Shown in pieces: positions 9,400-18,473 of a stretch of 64,000 nt of DNA (its first letter is position 1; every line of letters begins with the position of its first letter). The notes beneath the pieces were generated by a model. The model saw nothing but the letters and a program-made list of their open reading frames with translations, was not told where the DNA came from and searched no databases. The translations under genes and the position numbers were made by a program. The stretch comes from Rhodopirellula islandica (GTDB lineage Bacteria > Planctomycetota > Planctomycetia > Pirellulales > Pirellulaceae): assembly GCF_001027925.1 (NCBI RefSeq), contig NZ_LECT01000001.1, positions 124,001 through 188,000 of the forward strand, given 5' to 3'.

Positions 9400-11589
9400 T
9401 CAGTTGTCCACGCGAAAATGGGTGGCAAACCAGTGGCGAGTCCGGTCCCACAGTGACGTCGCCTCCACCTGAATCACGGCCTCGATCGTCCAGTCGGATG
9501 GCGGAGCGAAATCGAACGGTCGCTCATCAGGATCCAGTGCGATGGTGACTTCGTAGGTCCCATCTTGCTCGCTTGGCCGCGTGCCGACGTGTGTGATCCG
9601 ACCGTGCCAGGCTGCACCTTGTGGGAAATGCGTGACGGCGGTTTGACCTTCTTGGACCCATCCAATTTCCGAAGCGTCCACGGGGACTGAGACTTGGTAG
9701 GCCGCGTCCGAAACGATTTGGCAGATTGGAGTTCCGCTGCGGATCCAAGATCCAAGGTTGATCGATTCGGTCGGTTGACCGCTCCAATCGATTTGGGATC
9801 GTGATCGTTGCCACTGCGTGATGAGTTTGGGCGTGGTCGCGACAATTCGGCCCGCATGGGGAGCACGGATTTCGCGGTGCTCCGATTCGGCTTGCACCGT
9901 CAGCCATTCGTCCCGTTTGGCTTGCAGAGCGAATTCGATCGTCGGGATGTTGGTCGAAGGTTGCTGGGATGCATTGGAAGTGGTTCGACTCATTCGAGTC
10001 CCTTTCAGGCGAGCTTCCAGTTCCGCGATTTCTCCCTGAAGACGTTGAGTTTGAAGCGAGGACTTCCAGTCAACCAGTTTCGCGACCAGCCCGTTGGGCT
10101 GGACGGCCTGTCCTGTTTCAGCAACCGATTCCAAGCGTCCCGGAGCCAAGGCAAACACCTCGGTCCGTTGGACTGGCTGAATTTTCGCGATTCCCTTCAC
10201 GCGGTGGGGAAGCGGAACCAGAAGCATTGCCAACAACAAGGTCGCAAGCACGCCGAACATCCATCGCGACCGTGTGCGAGCTTTCACGGGATCCAGTTCG
10301 CTTGGTGGACGGACGATGGGAGCGGCCCAGATTCTCAACACGCGGTAGAGGATGAATGCGATGGCGGCCAGACCAACGGTCGTCGCGCCGATCGACGCGA
10401 GAAAGTGGAGGGCCAGCCAACCGATCGCTCCGAAGACGACGATCCGATAGAGCGTGCTGGCAATCGCGTAGGTGAGCAGTCCGACGGAGTCGCGGTCATT
10501 CTGAATCGCCGAGGGTTGCGATTCGGACTCGTTGCGAATCGTGGAGACGCTCCAAAACCAAGCTCGTAAACGCGATTGCAACGCGGATCGTGAACGGGAT
10601 GCGAGGTTCGGAACGGACGCCGCGTCGGACAGCAGGTAGTAGCCGTCGTACCGCATCAAGGGATTGCCGTTGAGAATCAGCGTGTTGACCGACGTGACCA
10701 TCAACACAAACACCAGCACGTTTTGCGGGAGGCCAGGCATCGAATGGGCCCAAGCAATCAGAGCGAGAGATCCCATCAAGCACTCGGCCAAAATTCCCGC
10801 GGCGGAGACGAGCATTCGTTTCCAGGGTTGCGGAATCAACCACGCATCGCTGACGTCGCAGTACAAACATGGGATGCCAAACAAAAACATCACACCCATT
10901 TCACGGCAGTGACCGCCGAACCATTTGCAGGCGGTTGCATGGGCCAGTTCGTGAATCAACTTGACGCTTGAGATCACCGAGGCAAGGAGCACCCATGTGG
11001 ATGGGGATTGCAGCGTCAGTGCGCTCTGCCGGATCGCGGGGATCAGGTGTTCCCAGTTGGCGAGCAGCGTGGCTCCTGTGAGCAATGTCCATGTCGAACC
11101 GAAGACGGCACAAGCCCGCCGATGCTTCCGAACCAAGGCTCGAACACGTTGAACGGGGCGATCAAGCCAGCGGTCGGGATCGACCAAGGGAATGCGGATC
11201 GCCAACGGGTTGCGAACCGCACGCTGCCAAAAGGATGCGTCTGGTTCGCGTCGTGCGATGAAAGTCGGGCCGGTCGCCGATGAGGTTGCGATCCAACCCT
11301 TTTGATAGGCTTGATTGACAAAGGCCTCGAAATCCTCGCGTGAAAGTTCGGCGGGAGCGAGCAGACGCTGGCAGTGCAGGTGGGCTTGTTCGAGCGTTCG
11401 TTGCCCGTCGAGGCTGTTCAAGATCGCGAATTCTTGTTCGTTGACCATCCACTGAGCGGAGGACCGATCGTTGGATCCACGCACCGAAACCAGCGGATCT
11501 CGGACGACCCACTGAAACGATTTGCCGACACGAATCGCACGGCAGAACAAATCCGGTCGCAGTCGAGGTTGGATGGCCGCGGAACTCAT
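9400..11589 (-). CDS. Site-2 protease (M50-like) fused to HlyD-type adaptor
   Basis: A 729-aa integral membrane protein. Residues 10-100 look like a PqqD/winged-helix-type domain (QEFAILNSLDGQRTLEQ). An M50-like core follows, with zinc motif HELAH at 213-217 in a membrane helix and the distal NPLMRYDG motif at 309-316 supplying the third ligand, D315. Further helices lie around 370-420 and 443-460. The C-terminal third (about 465-715) is a membrane-fusion/biotinyl-lipoyl hairpin: LAPGRLESVAETGQAV, a short coiled coil at 510-570, then REIRAPHAGRIVAT. It is the last gene of a three-gene minus-strand operon, with its ATG overlapping the stop of the preceding adaptor by 4 bases, and it converges on the kinase gene with a 20-base gap. 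Zinc ligands are present, so proteolysis is possible, but a purely structural transport role cannot be excluded. Confidence 0.88.
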   Translation of the reverse strand: MSSAAIQPRLRPDLFCRAIRVGKSFQWVVRDPLVSVRGSNDRSSAQWMVNEQEFAILNSLDGQRTLEQAHLHCQRLLAPAELSREDFEAFVNQAYQKGWIATSSATGPTFIARREPDASFWQRAVRNPLAIRIPLVDPDRWLDRPVQRVRALVRKHRRACAVFGSTWTLLTGATLLANWEHLIPAIRQSALTLQSPSTWVLLASVISSVKLIHELAHATACKWFGGHCREMGVMFLFGIPCLYCDVSDAWLIPQPWKRMLVSAAGILAECLMGSLALIAWAHSMPGLPQNVLVFVLMVTSVNTLILNGNPLMRYDGYYLLSDAASVPNLASRSRSALQSRLRAWFWSVSTIRNESESQPSAIQNDRDSVGLLTYAIASTLYRIVVFGAIGWLALHFLASIGATTVGLAAIAFILYRVLRIWAAPIVRPPSELDPVKARTRSRWMFGVLATLLLAMLLVPLPHRVKGIAKIQPVQRTEVFALAPGRLESVAETGQAVQPNGLVAKLVDWKSSLQTQRLQGEIAELEARLKGTRMSRTTSNASQQPSTNIPTIEFALQAKRDEWLTVQAESEHREIRAPHAGRIVATTPKLITQWQRSRSQIDWSGQPTESINLGSWIRSGTPICQIVSDAAYQVSVPVDASEIGWVQEGQTAVTHFPQGAAWHGRITHVGTRPSEQDGTYEVTIALDPDERPFDFAPPSDWTIEAVIQVEATSLWDRTRHWFATHFRVDN

Positions 11590-12713
11590 CGCGTCGTTCC
11601 GGATTCGTTCGATGGCAGCAACAGTCGAGCCGGTGATCCTGGCAGCACTTTCCCGTCGGTGTTGTCGATTTCGATCCAGAATCGGGTTTCTCGGGTCAGC
11701 GGATCGACTTCGGGGCTAATGAATTTCGCTTCCCCCGAGCGTTGGATGGTTTCGCCGGTGGCAAGTTCGATGGTCAGCTTTGGTTTGGATTCATTGCGAA
11801 GCCAATCGATCCATGTGGCGGGCAGGTAGCCTTCGACTCGCAGACGATCCAGACGCACCACCCGGGCGATCGCTTCACCTGGTTGCACCCAGTCACCAAC
11901 TCGGTGGGAAACCTCGACCACAATGCCATCGATTGGCGACTTCAGCGAGTGTTGGTCGACATTCTCAGTTGCCAGTTCGAGTTGCTGCTGTTTCAGCTTT
12001 TTCTTCAAGAGGACAACGTTCGCCGCTGCTTCGGCTTGTCGAACCGCGACTTCGGCCGAGCGGATTTTGGCTTGCAAAGCTGCCGCCGTGGCTAGGTCGA
12101 TCGATTGTTCCAGGCGAGCGTTCTCTTGTTCGAAGATGGCTTGCCGGGTTTCCAGGGTTCGTTGTTCGTAGGCGAGTTTGAATTGATCGATTTCGGATTG
12201 CGAAACCGCGTCATCGAAGTTTTCCTTGGCGTTGACCGCCCGTGTCCATTCGCTCTTGGCGACCGCTTCCGCCTTTTGAGCGGCCAGCACACGGATGTCG
12301 TTTTCGGCAAGTCGTTTTTGGATGGCTGCGCCAGCTTCGTGTTCCTTGGCCGCGCTTTTTTGTTCTTCCAAGAAAGCGAGAGCCGCATCGACGTCCAGTG
12401 TTTGGGCCAGTTGGAAATCGATGATCGCGAGTTCTTGTTCGGCGGATTGTTGGTGCAGTCTGGCCGCCACATCATCCAGGCTTGCCAGCAGCGAGCCTTG
12501 TTCCACCGTGTCACCCTCGGCCACTTGGATCTTGATCAATTGACCGGGAAGTGTGGCCACGGCGGATCCCGATTGCACCGGGGTGACGATCAAATCGCCG
12601 ATCCAAGCGGGCTGAGATGATTCGTGGGTATCAGGTTTCTCGTCCTGCGCCAGTCCGGATTGCGAGACGAAAAGGAGGATTCCCGCTGCGATGAGTGCTC
12701 GGTGCATTACCAA
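11586..12713 (-). CDS. HlyD/RND-type periplasmic adaptor protein
   Basis: A 375-aa membrane-fusion protein. The signal peptide (ALIAAGILLFVSQSGLAQ) precedes a lipoyl half-motif around residues 50-70 (ATLPGQLIKIQVAEGDTVEQG). A long alpha-hairpin coiled coil (about 85-235, rich in Ala, Glu, Gln) and the second lipoyl half (SPIDGIVVEVSHRVGDWVQPGE) follow, then a beta-barrel domain. Such proteins bridge an inner-membrane transporter and a TolC-type channel. It sits between two other adaptor-like genes with 4- and 7-base overlaps, indicating one transcription unit. No ABC or RND pump is next to it. The start could be the first or third codon (both ATG). Confidence 0.9.
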   Translation of the reverse strand: MVMHRALIAAGILLFVSQSGLAQDEKPDTHESSQPAWIGDLIVTPVQSGSAVATLPGQLIKIQVAEGDTVEQGSLLASLDDVAARLHQQSAEQELAIIDFQLAQTLDVDAALAFLEEQKSAAKEHEAGAAIQKRLAENDIRVLAAQKAEAVAKSEWTRAVNAKENFDDAVSQSEIDQFKLAYEQRTLETRQAIFEQENARLEQSIDLATAAALQAKIRSAEVAVRQAEAAANVVLLKKKLKQQQLELATENVDQHSLKSPIDGIVVEVSHRVGDWVQPGEAIARVVRLDRLRVEGYLPATWIDWLRNESKPKLTIELATGETIQRSGEAKFISPEVDPLTRETRFWIEIDNTDGKVLPGSPARLLLPSNESGTTR

Positions 12714-14080
12714 ATCTCCCGAAGGGATTCGAACAGGGGACGAAAGAGAACGTAGGCGAGGCTTCGGCGGCCGGCAGCCACGTCACCGACCACGGTCGAG
12801 CCCATTGGTTGGTCGGTGAGACCCTCGAGCGTTGGAGGGACGGTGGAGATCACTTGAACGACCGGTTGTTGTTTCTGATTGGGAAGGACCACGGATCCGA
12901 GGTGTTGGATCTCACCGGTCCAGGTCACATCGGGATGGGCACGCAGGCGCAATCGGCATTTCAAAGGGAGGTCATCCGATTGAGCCTGGAGGACGTGTCC
13001 AATGTACTGCTCGGACAGTTCCAGGTTGGCACTCATTCCGGCGGATGAATCCACCACGTCGAACAACCATTGGCCTTGGAAGACATCACGGCCGACCAAG
13101 GATTCTTCTTCGTCCCAGCGTCGAACTTGGCCTTGGACATCCGATCGGATCGACATCGATGCTTGCACGGACTGCAGCAACTTCAGTTGCTGTTCATACG
13201 ACCGGATGCGTTCTCGAAGAACCAGTTCATTGGTCGAGGATTGCAGTCCGCCCGTGTTGGACGAACTCGATGGAGCGGATCGATTGGAGCGGATCGTCCG
13301 GCGTCCTGCCAGCTCGGCTTTCGCGGTCGCCAGATTGCCCGCAACCGTTTCGGTTTGCAGGTCGAGTTCATCGCTCCGCAGTTCGACGAGAAGGGTGCCT
13401 CGTTCAACTTGTTGCCCATCTTTGACGTGAACCGATACCACGCGGGCTGCGGTCGGTGCGAAGAGTCGTTGTTGATGAATCGGTTCGAGGCTGCCTTCCA
13501 CGGGAAGTCGCAAAGGGACTTGGACCACCAACAGAACCAAAGCGACCAGTGCAACGATGGCCGCCCAAAGTGCCCGCGAAGATCGATGTTTGAGTCGTGG
13601 CGAGGAAGCTTGGAACTGGTCAACGGTCTGCTGAAGGGCGGGAGCAAGTGTGTGACTGATCGATTGCCAATCCGCGCGAAGTTCGGCCGAGTCGACCTGC
13701 TGCGCCGACGAGTCAAAGGTTTCGAGAATCAAAAACGATGTCGCCTCGGTGGCGCCTTTGGCACGCAGCGGCAAGATCAGGATGGTTTGAGCACCGGAGT
13801 TTTCGCGATATTGATCCAGTTGGTTGTGAAAAATCGTGTCCGAGTCAGTCTCAGTCGATTCGTGAATCTGCGAAAGAATCGCCTGCCAATCATGAACGAC
13901 GGGGGAGTCCAGCTCAATCTCGGATTGCACGGAGGAGCCGATCGGAACCCATTGGTTCTCTTGCCGGGCAAACCACAGGACTCGGTCGGCGCGTGTGTGG
14001 GCGACGATGCGATGACACAGTTGATACGGTGTCAATTCATCGGTCGGCGCGTGAGTCGGAGAGGGATTGGTGGCGGTCAT
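12707..14080 (-). CDS. Membrane-anchored HlyD-family protein with GAF-like cytoplasmic domain
   Basis: A 457-aa protein. Residues 15-155 resemble a GAF-type sensory fold (CHRIVAHTRADRVLWFARQ ... TILILPLRAKGATEATSFLIL). A single transmembrane helix lies at 169-189 (LWAAIVALVALVLLVVQVPL). The periplasmic part is HlyD-like: lipoyl half near 205-225 (APTAARVVSVHVKDGQQVERG), a coiled coil at 225-310, the second half (IRSDVQGQVRRWDEEESLVG) and a barrel domain. Having a GAF-like input on the cytoplasmic side suggests ligand- or stress-responsive control of the export complex; that is inference. It is the first gene of the trio and is divergent from the tolC-like gene. Confidence 0.85.
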   Translation of the reverse strand: MTATNPSPTHAPTDELTPYQLCHRIVAHTRADRVLWFARQENQWVPIGSSVQSEIELDSPVVHDWQAILSQIHESTETDSDTIFHNQLDQYRENSGAQTILILPLRAKGATEATSFLILETFDSSAQQVDSAELRADWQSISHTLAPALQQTVDQFQASSPRLKHRSSRALWAAIVALVALVLLVVQVPLRLPVEGSLEPIHQQRLFAPTAARVVSVHVKDGQQVERGTLLVELRSDELDLQTETVAGNLATAKAELAGRRTIRSNRSAPSSSSNTGGLQSSTNELVLRERIRSYEQQLKLLQSVQASMSIRSDVQGQVRRWDEEESLVGRDVFQGQWLFDVVDSSAGMSANLELSEQYIGHVLQAQSDDLPLKCRLRLRAHPDVTWTGEIQHLGSVVLPNQKQQPVVQVISTVPPTLEGLTDQPMGSTVVGDVAAGRRSLAYVLFRPLFESLREIW

Positions 14081-14307
14081 CGTTGCGATCCAGAGCCGGT
14101 TTCACGATGGAAACCATTTCTCCAGTTTAACTAGCCGGTGCAAAGTCTCAGGTTCGATGTCCAGAGGCCTGGGGAAACATTCGCTGCTCCAATTGATTGA
14201 GATTCGCTCAATCCCGATGCACTGATCAGTCGAAGAATCCGGATAGTGCCAGTTGCATGAGTATTGCTGCTTGCGCACTGATTCAGTGGACACATCGAGA
14301 GGGATAC
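14081..14307. promoter_or_regulatory. Divergent promoter region between adaptor operon and tolC-like gene
   Basis: About 225 bases with lower GC than the flanks lie between oppositely oriented starts, so promoters for both units should lie here. I do not see a confident -35/-10 pair on either strand. Confidence 0.45.
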
Positions 14308-16197
14308 GTGACCAGAAGTCGGCCCAAAGCAGGTCGTGCGATGATTCGGTGGGCTTTGGCTCCTCGAGCTCGGCGGATTTTCTGCGCCGGTTGGATGATC
14401 ATGGCGATCGCACCGGGATTGGGCTCGCTGGGGTGCCGTGCATCGCGGGCACTGCCAGAAACGGTTGGCAACCGCACCGCTCACGTCGATCGGATCATGG
14501 CTCGCGTGGACGCCGGGGCACCGCCTGAGACGCTCACGACTCCCGTCATCGCACCGCTGACATTGCGAGATCCCGAGGCATTGGCCAAAGCGGATTATCG
14601 CGACCTGACGCTGCAGCAGACGCTCAATCAAGCGATGAGCAACAGCGAGGTTCTGCGAGACTTGAATGCAACGGTGTTGCGTGCCCCCGAGACGGTCACG
14701 ACGGATGAGAGCCCCGGACTGGTTCAAACGGACCCACAATTGGGAATGGAAGCCGCACTCTCGGCGTTCGATGCCCAGCTCACCGCCGTGGGGACATGGC
14801 AGAACAACGACCGCCGGTTCAACAACCGATTCTTTGGCGGTGGTGCCAATGCGTTCCAGCAAGACTTGCATGACTACGTGTTGCAGTTGTCCAAGCGGAC
14901 GGCGACGGGGGCGGAGATCAGTCTGCGAAGCATCACCGATTACGATGCCAACAATGCGACGGGCAACTTGACCCCCAGTGCTTGGCAAACGCAATTGCAC
15001 GCCGAATTGCGGCAACCATTGCTGCAGGGCGGCGGGTTGGCGTTCAACCGAATCGCCGGGCCGGCGGCTTTACCGGGTGTGTACAACGGTGTGTTGATCG
15101 CGAAAACGAACAGCGATATCTCCAACGCCCAATTTCGCGAAGACGCGCGCAACTATCTCAGCAACGTCATCAATGCCTACTGGGATTTGTACTTCGCCTA
15201 CCGCGATGTTGACGCCAAGCAAGAAGCCGTCGCTCGCAGCTTGGAAACGTGGCGGAGCTATGACGCACAGAAGTCATCGAACCGGCGGGGTGGCTCGGCG
15301 GAAGCTTTGGCAAGAGAGCAGTACTACCGGTTTGTTTCCGAGCTGCAAGACGCGATTGCGGGCAAGCTGATTCAGCGGACTCAAACCAACAATTCCACCT
15401 CCGGCGGCACCTTCGCGGGCGTCACGGGAGTCCAAGCGGCGGAGCGTCGTTTGCGGTTGTTGATTGGTTTGCCGATCGCCGATGGGCAACTGCTGCGACC
15501 GGTCGACGAGCCCATGTCAGCTCCGTTGATCTTCGATTCTCAGTCGTTGGCGATTGATGCGTTTCGAATGCGAAGTGAATTGCAACAGCAGCGGCTGCTG
15601 GTCAAGCGTCGCGAATTAGAAGTCATCGCGGCGAAGAATTTTCAGTTGCCCACACTGGACTTGGTCACCACGTATCGGCTGCGTGGTCTCGGCAAGGATC
15701 TGGCGGGTAGCGATTCCGCGTTCAACGAGCTTGGAACCGGCGACTATCAAGAGTACGAGGCGGGAGTCGAGTTCCGAATGCCGGTTGGTTTCCGACAAGC
15801 ACACGCCGCGGTGCAGCACGCCAAGATTCAGGTGGCGCGTGAACGGGCGGTGTTGCGAGAGCAGGAGCGGCAGATCACCCATGACTTGATGGCGGTGATC
15901 GCAGAGACAGAACGGGCATACGCCCAGATGGAAACCAACCTGAATCGCTACCTCGCTTCGAAGGACGCACTCGACGCTCTCGAGGCCAACCGCAAGGCAG
16001 GTTTGCCGATCAGCCTGGAGCAATTGCTCGATGCCCAGCGACGGCTCAACGAGTCACAAACTCGTTATCACTTGGCGATGACCGAGTACATGATCGCGGC
16101 CAAAAACGTGTACTTCGAATCCGGCACGCTGCTGGAAAACTGCCACGTCGGAGTCATTGGAGACACGGTCAAAGCGATGCCAGTTGCTTTCGAGTAA
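14308..16197 (+). CDS. TolC-family outer-membrane efflux protein
   Basis: About 629 aa from GTG 14308, which follows a GAGAGGGA Shine-Dalgarno (14297-14304); ATG 14341 is an alternative. The N-terminus has a basic region and a hydrophobic stretch ending in GSLGC, suggestive of an exported protein or atypical lipoprotein. The body is alpha-helical and repeats in two halves, with typical OEP features: LRQPLLQGGG near a conserved loop, NVINAYWDLYFAYRDVDAKQEAV, and a second repeat ending in AGLPISLEQLLDAQRRLNES. It forms a trimeric channel in the outer membrane that docks adaptor proteins. It is divergent from the three adaptor genes, so it is the likely exit duct of that system. Confidence 0.9.
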   Translation: MTRSRPKAGRAMIRWALAPRARRIFCAGWMIMAIAPGLGSLGCRASRALPETVGNRTAHVDRIMARVDAGAPPETLTTPVIAPLTLRDPEALAKADYRDLTLQQTLNQAMSNSEVLRDLNATVLRAPETVTTDESPGLVQTDPQLGMEAALSAFDAQLTAVGTWQNNDRRFNNRFFGGGANAFQQDLHDYVLQLSKRTATGAEISLRSITDYDANNATGNLTPSAWQTQLHAELRQPLLQGGGLAFNRIAGPAALPGVYNGVLIAKTNSDISNAQFREDARNYLSNVINAYWDLYFAYRDVDAKQEAVARSLETWRSYDAQKSSNRRGGSAEALAREQYYRFVSELQDAIAGKLIQRTQTNNSTSGGTFAGVTGVQAAERRLRLLIGLPIADGQLLRPVDEPMSAPLIFDSQSLAIDAFRMRSELQQQRLLVKRRELEVIAAKNFQLPTLDLVTTYRLRGLGKDLAGSDSAFNELGTGDYQEYEAGVEFRMPVGFRQAHAAVQHAKIQVARERAVLREQERQITHDLMAVIAETERAYAQMETNLNRYLASKDALDALEANRKAGLPISLEQLLDAQRRLNESQTRYHLAMTEYMIAAKNVYFESGTLLENCHVGVIGDTVKAMPVAFE

Positions 16198-16494
16198 TCG
16201 TCTGGTGGCTGTCAGTTGAGCGGAAGATCTTCGACCTCTCGGGACATCGATTTGATTGCTGGTGTTTTTTGGGTTTCGAGATTCTTTGTTCCCCGGCTCT
16301 GCCTGGGAACACACTGTCTTGGAGGCTCCGCCTCCCGATTGTGTCTCAGCAGGCGGAGCCTGCAGTGCATTGCGTTCCCAGGCAGAGCCTGGGAACGAGA
16401 AAAAGCCTCGTTTATAAAAACGATGTCCCCGGGGACATCGATCAGCTCGCGTGCATGACCCCGGAGGGGGCAAAGAACCTCAGCCCGAACCGGT
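16198..16494. other. Intergenic region between convergent tolC-like and prmC
   Basis: About 300 bases with no credible ORF. It holds a family A palindromic element (16271-16440), the short hairpin GACCCCGGAGGGGGC (16457-16471) and a terminator-like inverted repeat at the prmC end. An 11-base direct repeat GGGACATCGAT occurs at 16241-16251 and 16432-16442, flanking most of the element. Confidence 0.7.
16271..16440. repeat. Family A composite palindromic repeat, copy 1
   Basis: Around 170 bases of nested inverted repeats: a GTTCCC...GGGAAC arm pair, GGAGGCTCCGCCTCC, GCAGGCGGAGCCTGC, a second GTTCCCAGGCAGAGCCTGGGAAC, and a terminal perfect palindrome CGATGTCCCCGGGGACATCG (16421-16440). It is closely similar over its full length to 42195-42359. 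Confidence 0.9.
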
Positions 16495-16505
16495 TCAGGC
16501 TTTTT
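16482..16505 (+). terminator. Possible terminator of the tolC-like transcript
   Basis: The inverted repeat AGCCCGAACC/GGTTCAGGCT has one mismatch and is followed by TTTTT on the plus strand. It overlaps the stop codon of prmC on the other strand. The stem is short once a loop is allowed, so termination is plausible but not certain. Confidence 0.4.
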
Positions 16506-17385
16506 GCATCGAGAGGATGCGTTCGTGGCCGGCGAGGTCTTTGATCAGGTGGATCTCTTGGTAGCCACCGTTTTGCTCGGCCAGTGTCTTGCAAGCACCC
16601 GCGATCATGGGGCTGAGTTCGATGATCAGCTGACCGTCGTCGTTCAGACGCTGGACGGAATCGTTGAGCAACCGGGCGATGATTTCGGTTCCATCGGGAC
16701 CGGATAGCAACGCACCGCGAGGTTCGAATTCGCGGACGGTGGTTGGGAGTTCGTCGTACTCGGACTGGCTGATGTAAGGTGGGTTGCTGCAGATCACATC
16801 GAAGGTTTGGTCGGGTTCCAGCCCATCAAACAAATCACTTTGCAGCAGCGTGACACGATCGGAGAGCTTCAAGTTCTCAACGTTCCACTTCGCGATGTCG
16901 AGAGCGGTCAAGCTGATGTCGACGGCGGTGACCTGTGTCTTTGGCAGCGACTTGGCGATCGCGACCGCGATCGCTCCGCTGCCGGTTCCGATGTCCAGCA
17001 CCGTTGGGCTTGGTCGGTCTGACAGGCGACCTTTGATTTGGTCGATGGCTTCGATGACCAAGTGTTCGGTTTCGGGCCGGGGCACCAACACATTTTCGTC
17101 GACGCGAATCGAGATCGAGTAGAACTCGCGGTAGCCGACCAGTTGGGCGACGGGGGCACCTTCACCGCGTCGTCGGACGAGTTCGCGGAAGGCGACGCGT
17201 TGTTCTTCTTCCGGGACTTTGTCGAACGCGGTGTACAGTTCGATGCGTTGACAACCCCGCGCGTGAGCGAGCAGGATTTCCGCATCCAATCGCGGGGACT
17301 CACTGCCTTTTTTACGGAAGAAGTCGGTCGTCCATTCCAGCAGACGCATGACCGTCCACGGGGTGTCGTTGCTGGTTTCAGCCAT
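16495..17385 (-). CDS. prmC: Peptide chain release factor N5-glutamine methyltransferase
   Basis: A 296-aa SAM-dependent methyltransferase (HemK family) that methylates the glutamine of the GGQ motif in release factors. The N-terminal helical domain (1-85) contains SPRLDAEILLAHARGC. The catalytic domain shows the SAM loop VLDIGTGSGAIAVAIAKSLP and the signature NPPY in CSNPPYISQSEYDELP. It lies 5 bases downstream of prfA, whose product is its substrate, completing an rpmE-prfA-prmC operon. The length is normal for the family. Confidence 0.96.
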   Translation of the reverse strand: MAETSNDTPWTVMRLLEWTTDFFRKKGSESPRLDAEILLAHARGCQRIELYTAFDKVPEEEQRVAFRELVRRRGEGAPVAQLVGYREFYSISIRVDENVLVPRPETEHLVIEAIDQIKGRLSDRPSPTVLDIGTGSGAIAVAIAKSLPKTQVTAVDISLTALDIAKWNVENLKLSDRVTLLQSDLFDGLEPDQTFDVICSNPPYISQSEYDELPTTVREFEPRGALLSGPDGTEIIARLLNDSVQRLNDDGQLIIELSPMIAGACKTLAEQNGGYQEIHLIKDLAGHERILSMQKA

Positions 17386-17390
17386 AGAGT

Positions 17391-18473
17391 TCAGTCAATC
17401 ATGTCGCCGCGGAGTTGATCGCGATCGTATTCGATCAACGCTTCGGTGACAGGATGAAGATCGCCCGCGATGATTTGATCGAGTTTGTAAATCGTGAGGT
17501 TGATGCGGTGATCGGTCAACCGATTTTGCGGGAAGTTGTAGGTGCGAATGCGTTGGCTTCGGTCGCCGGAGCCGATCAGTCCCTTGCGAGCTTCGGCTTG
17601 CTTGGCCGCTTCTTCTTCTCGCTTCTTTTCGTAGATGCGAGCCTTCAAAACCCGAAGGGCTTTGGCCAGGTTTTTGTGTTGGCTTTTTTCGTCTTGGCAT
17701 TGCACGACGATGCCAGATTCGTGGTGCGTCAGACGCACGGCCGAATCGGTTTTGTTGACGTGCTGGCCGCCGGGGCCGGAGGCACCGAAGAAGTCTTTGC
17801 GGTAGTCGTCTGGTTTCAGATCGATTTCCACGTCTTCGGGTTCGGGCATCACCGCGACGGTGGCGGCGGAGGTGTGCACGCGGCCTTGCGTTTCCGTTTC
17901 GGGGACGCGTTGGACGCGGTGCCCGCCGGATTCGTACTGCAGGTCACGGAAGACGTTGTCGCCTTCGAGCGTCAGGGTGATGTCTTTGAAGCCGCCCATT
18001 TCGGTCGGGCTGGCGTCCATCACCTCGGTTTTCCAGCCCACCTTTTCGGCGTAGCGGGTGTACATCTCGTACAGGTCACGAGCGAAGAGCGCGGCTTCAT
18101 CGCCACCGGTGCCGGCGCGGATTTCCATCACGCACCGTGTGCGGTGAGAGTCTTCCCCGCCAACGGTCAGCGACAGCAGATCTTCCCAGATGGTTTCTCG
18201 CTCCTTGCGAAGCGTCTCCATCTCGGACTCTGCCATTTCACGTTCTTCCGAATCCTCGGCTTCAGCCACCATCGCCACGCACTGATGGATTTCATCCGTC
18301 AGGCGTTTGAAGGATCGATACTGGTTGGCCAACCGGTTCAGTCCACCGTGTTCTCGTGCCGTTGCGCTCATGCGAGCGCCGTCGGAGAGGACGTCCGGGT
18401 TGGACATATCGCCTTCGAGTTTCTCGAAGCGAGCCAGTTTTTCCTCGAGGATGTCGCGGATGGACCCGCTCAT
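17391..18473 (-). CDS. prfA: Peptide chain release factor 1
   Basis: A 360-aa class I release factor that reads UAA and UAG and triggers peptidyl-tRNA hydrolysis. The GGQ motif is in [20 protein letters not shown] and is followed by [19 protein letters not shown]. The domain 2 codon-recognition region contains [19 protein letters not shown]; the adjacent PET fits the RF1 PxT determinant. Its ATG overlaps the rpmE stop (ATGA, 18470-18473), so translation is coupled. The length matches RF1 of other bacteria. Confidence 0.97.
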   Translation of the reverse strand: MSGSIRDILEEKLARFEKLEGDMSNPDVLSDGARMSATAREHGGLNRLANQYRSFKRLTDEIHQCVAMVAEAEDSEEREMAESEMETLRKERETIWEDLLSLTVGGEDSHRTRCVMEIRAGTGGDEAALFARDLYEMYTRYAEKVGWKTEVMDASPTEMGGFKDITLTLEGDNVFRDLQYESGGHRVQRVPETETQGRVHTSAATVAVMPEPEDVEIDLKPDDYRKDFFGASGPGGQHVNKTDSAVRLTHHESGIVVQCQDEKSQHKNLAKALRVLKARIYEKKREEEAAKQAEARKGLIGSGDRSQRIRTYNFPQNRLTDHRINLTIYKLDQIIAGDLHPVTEALIEYDRDQLRGDMID

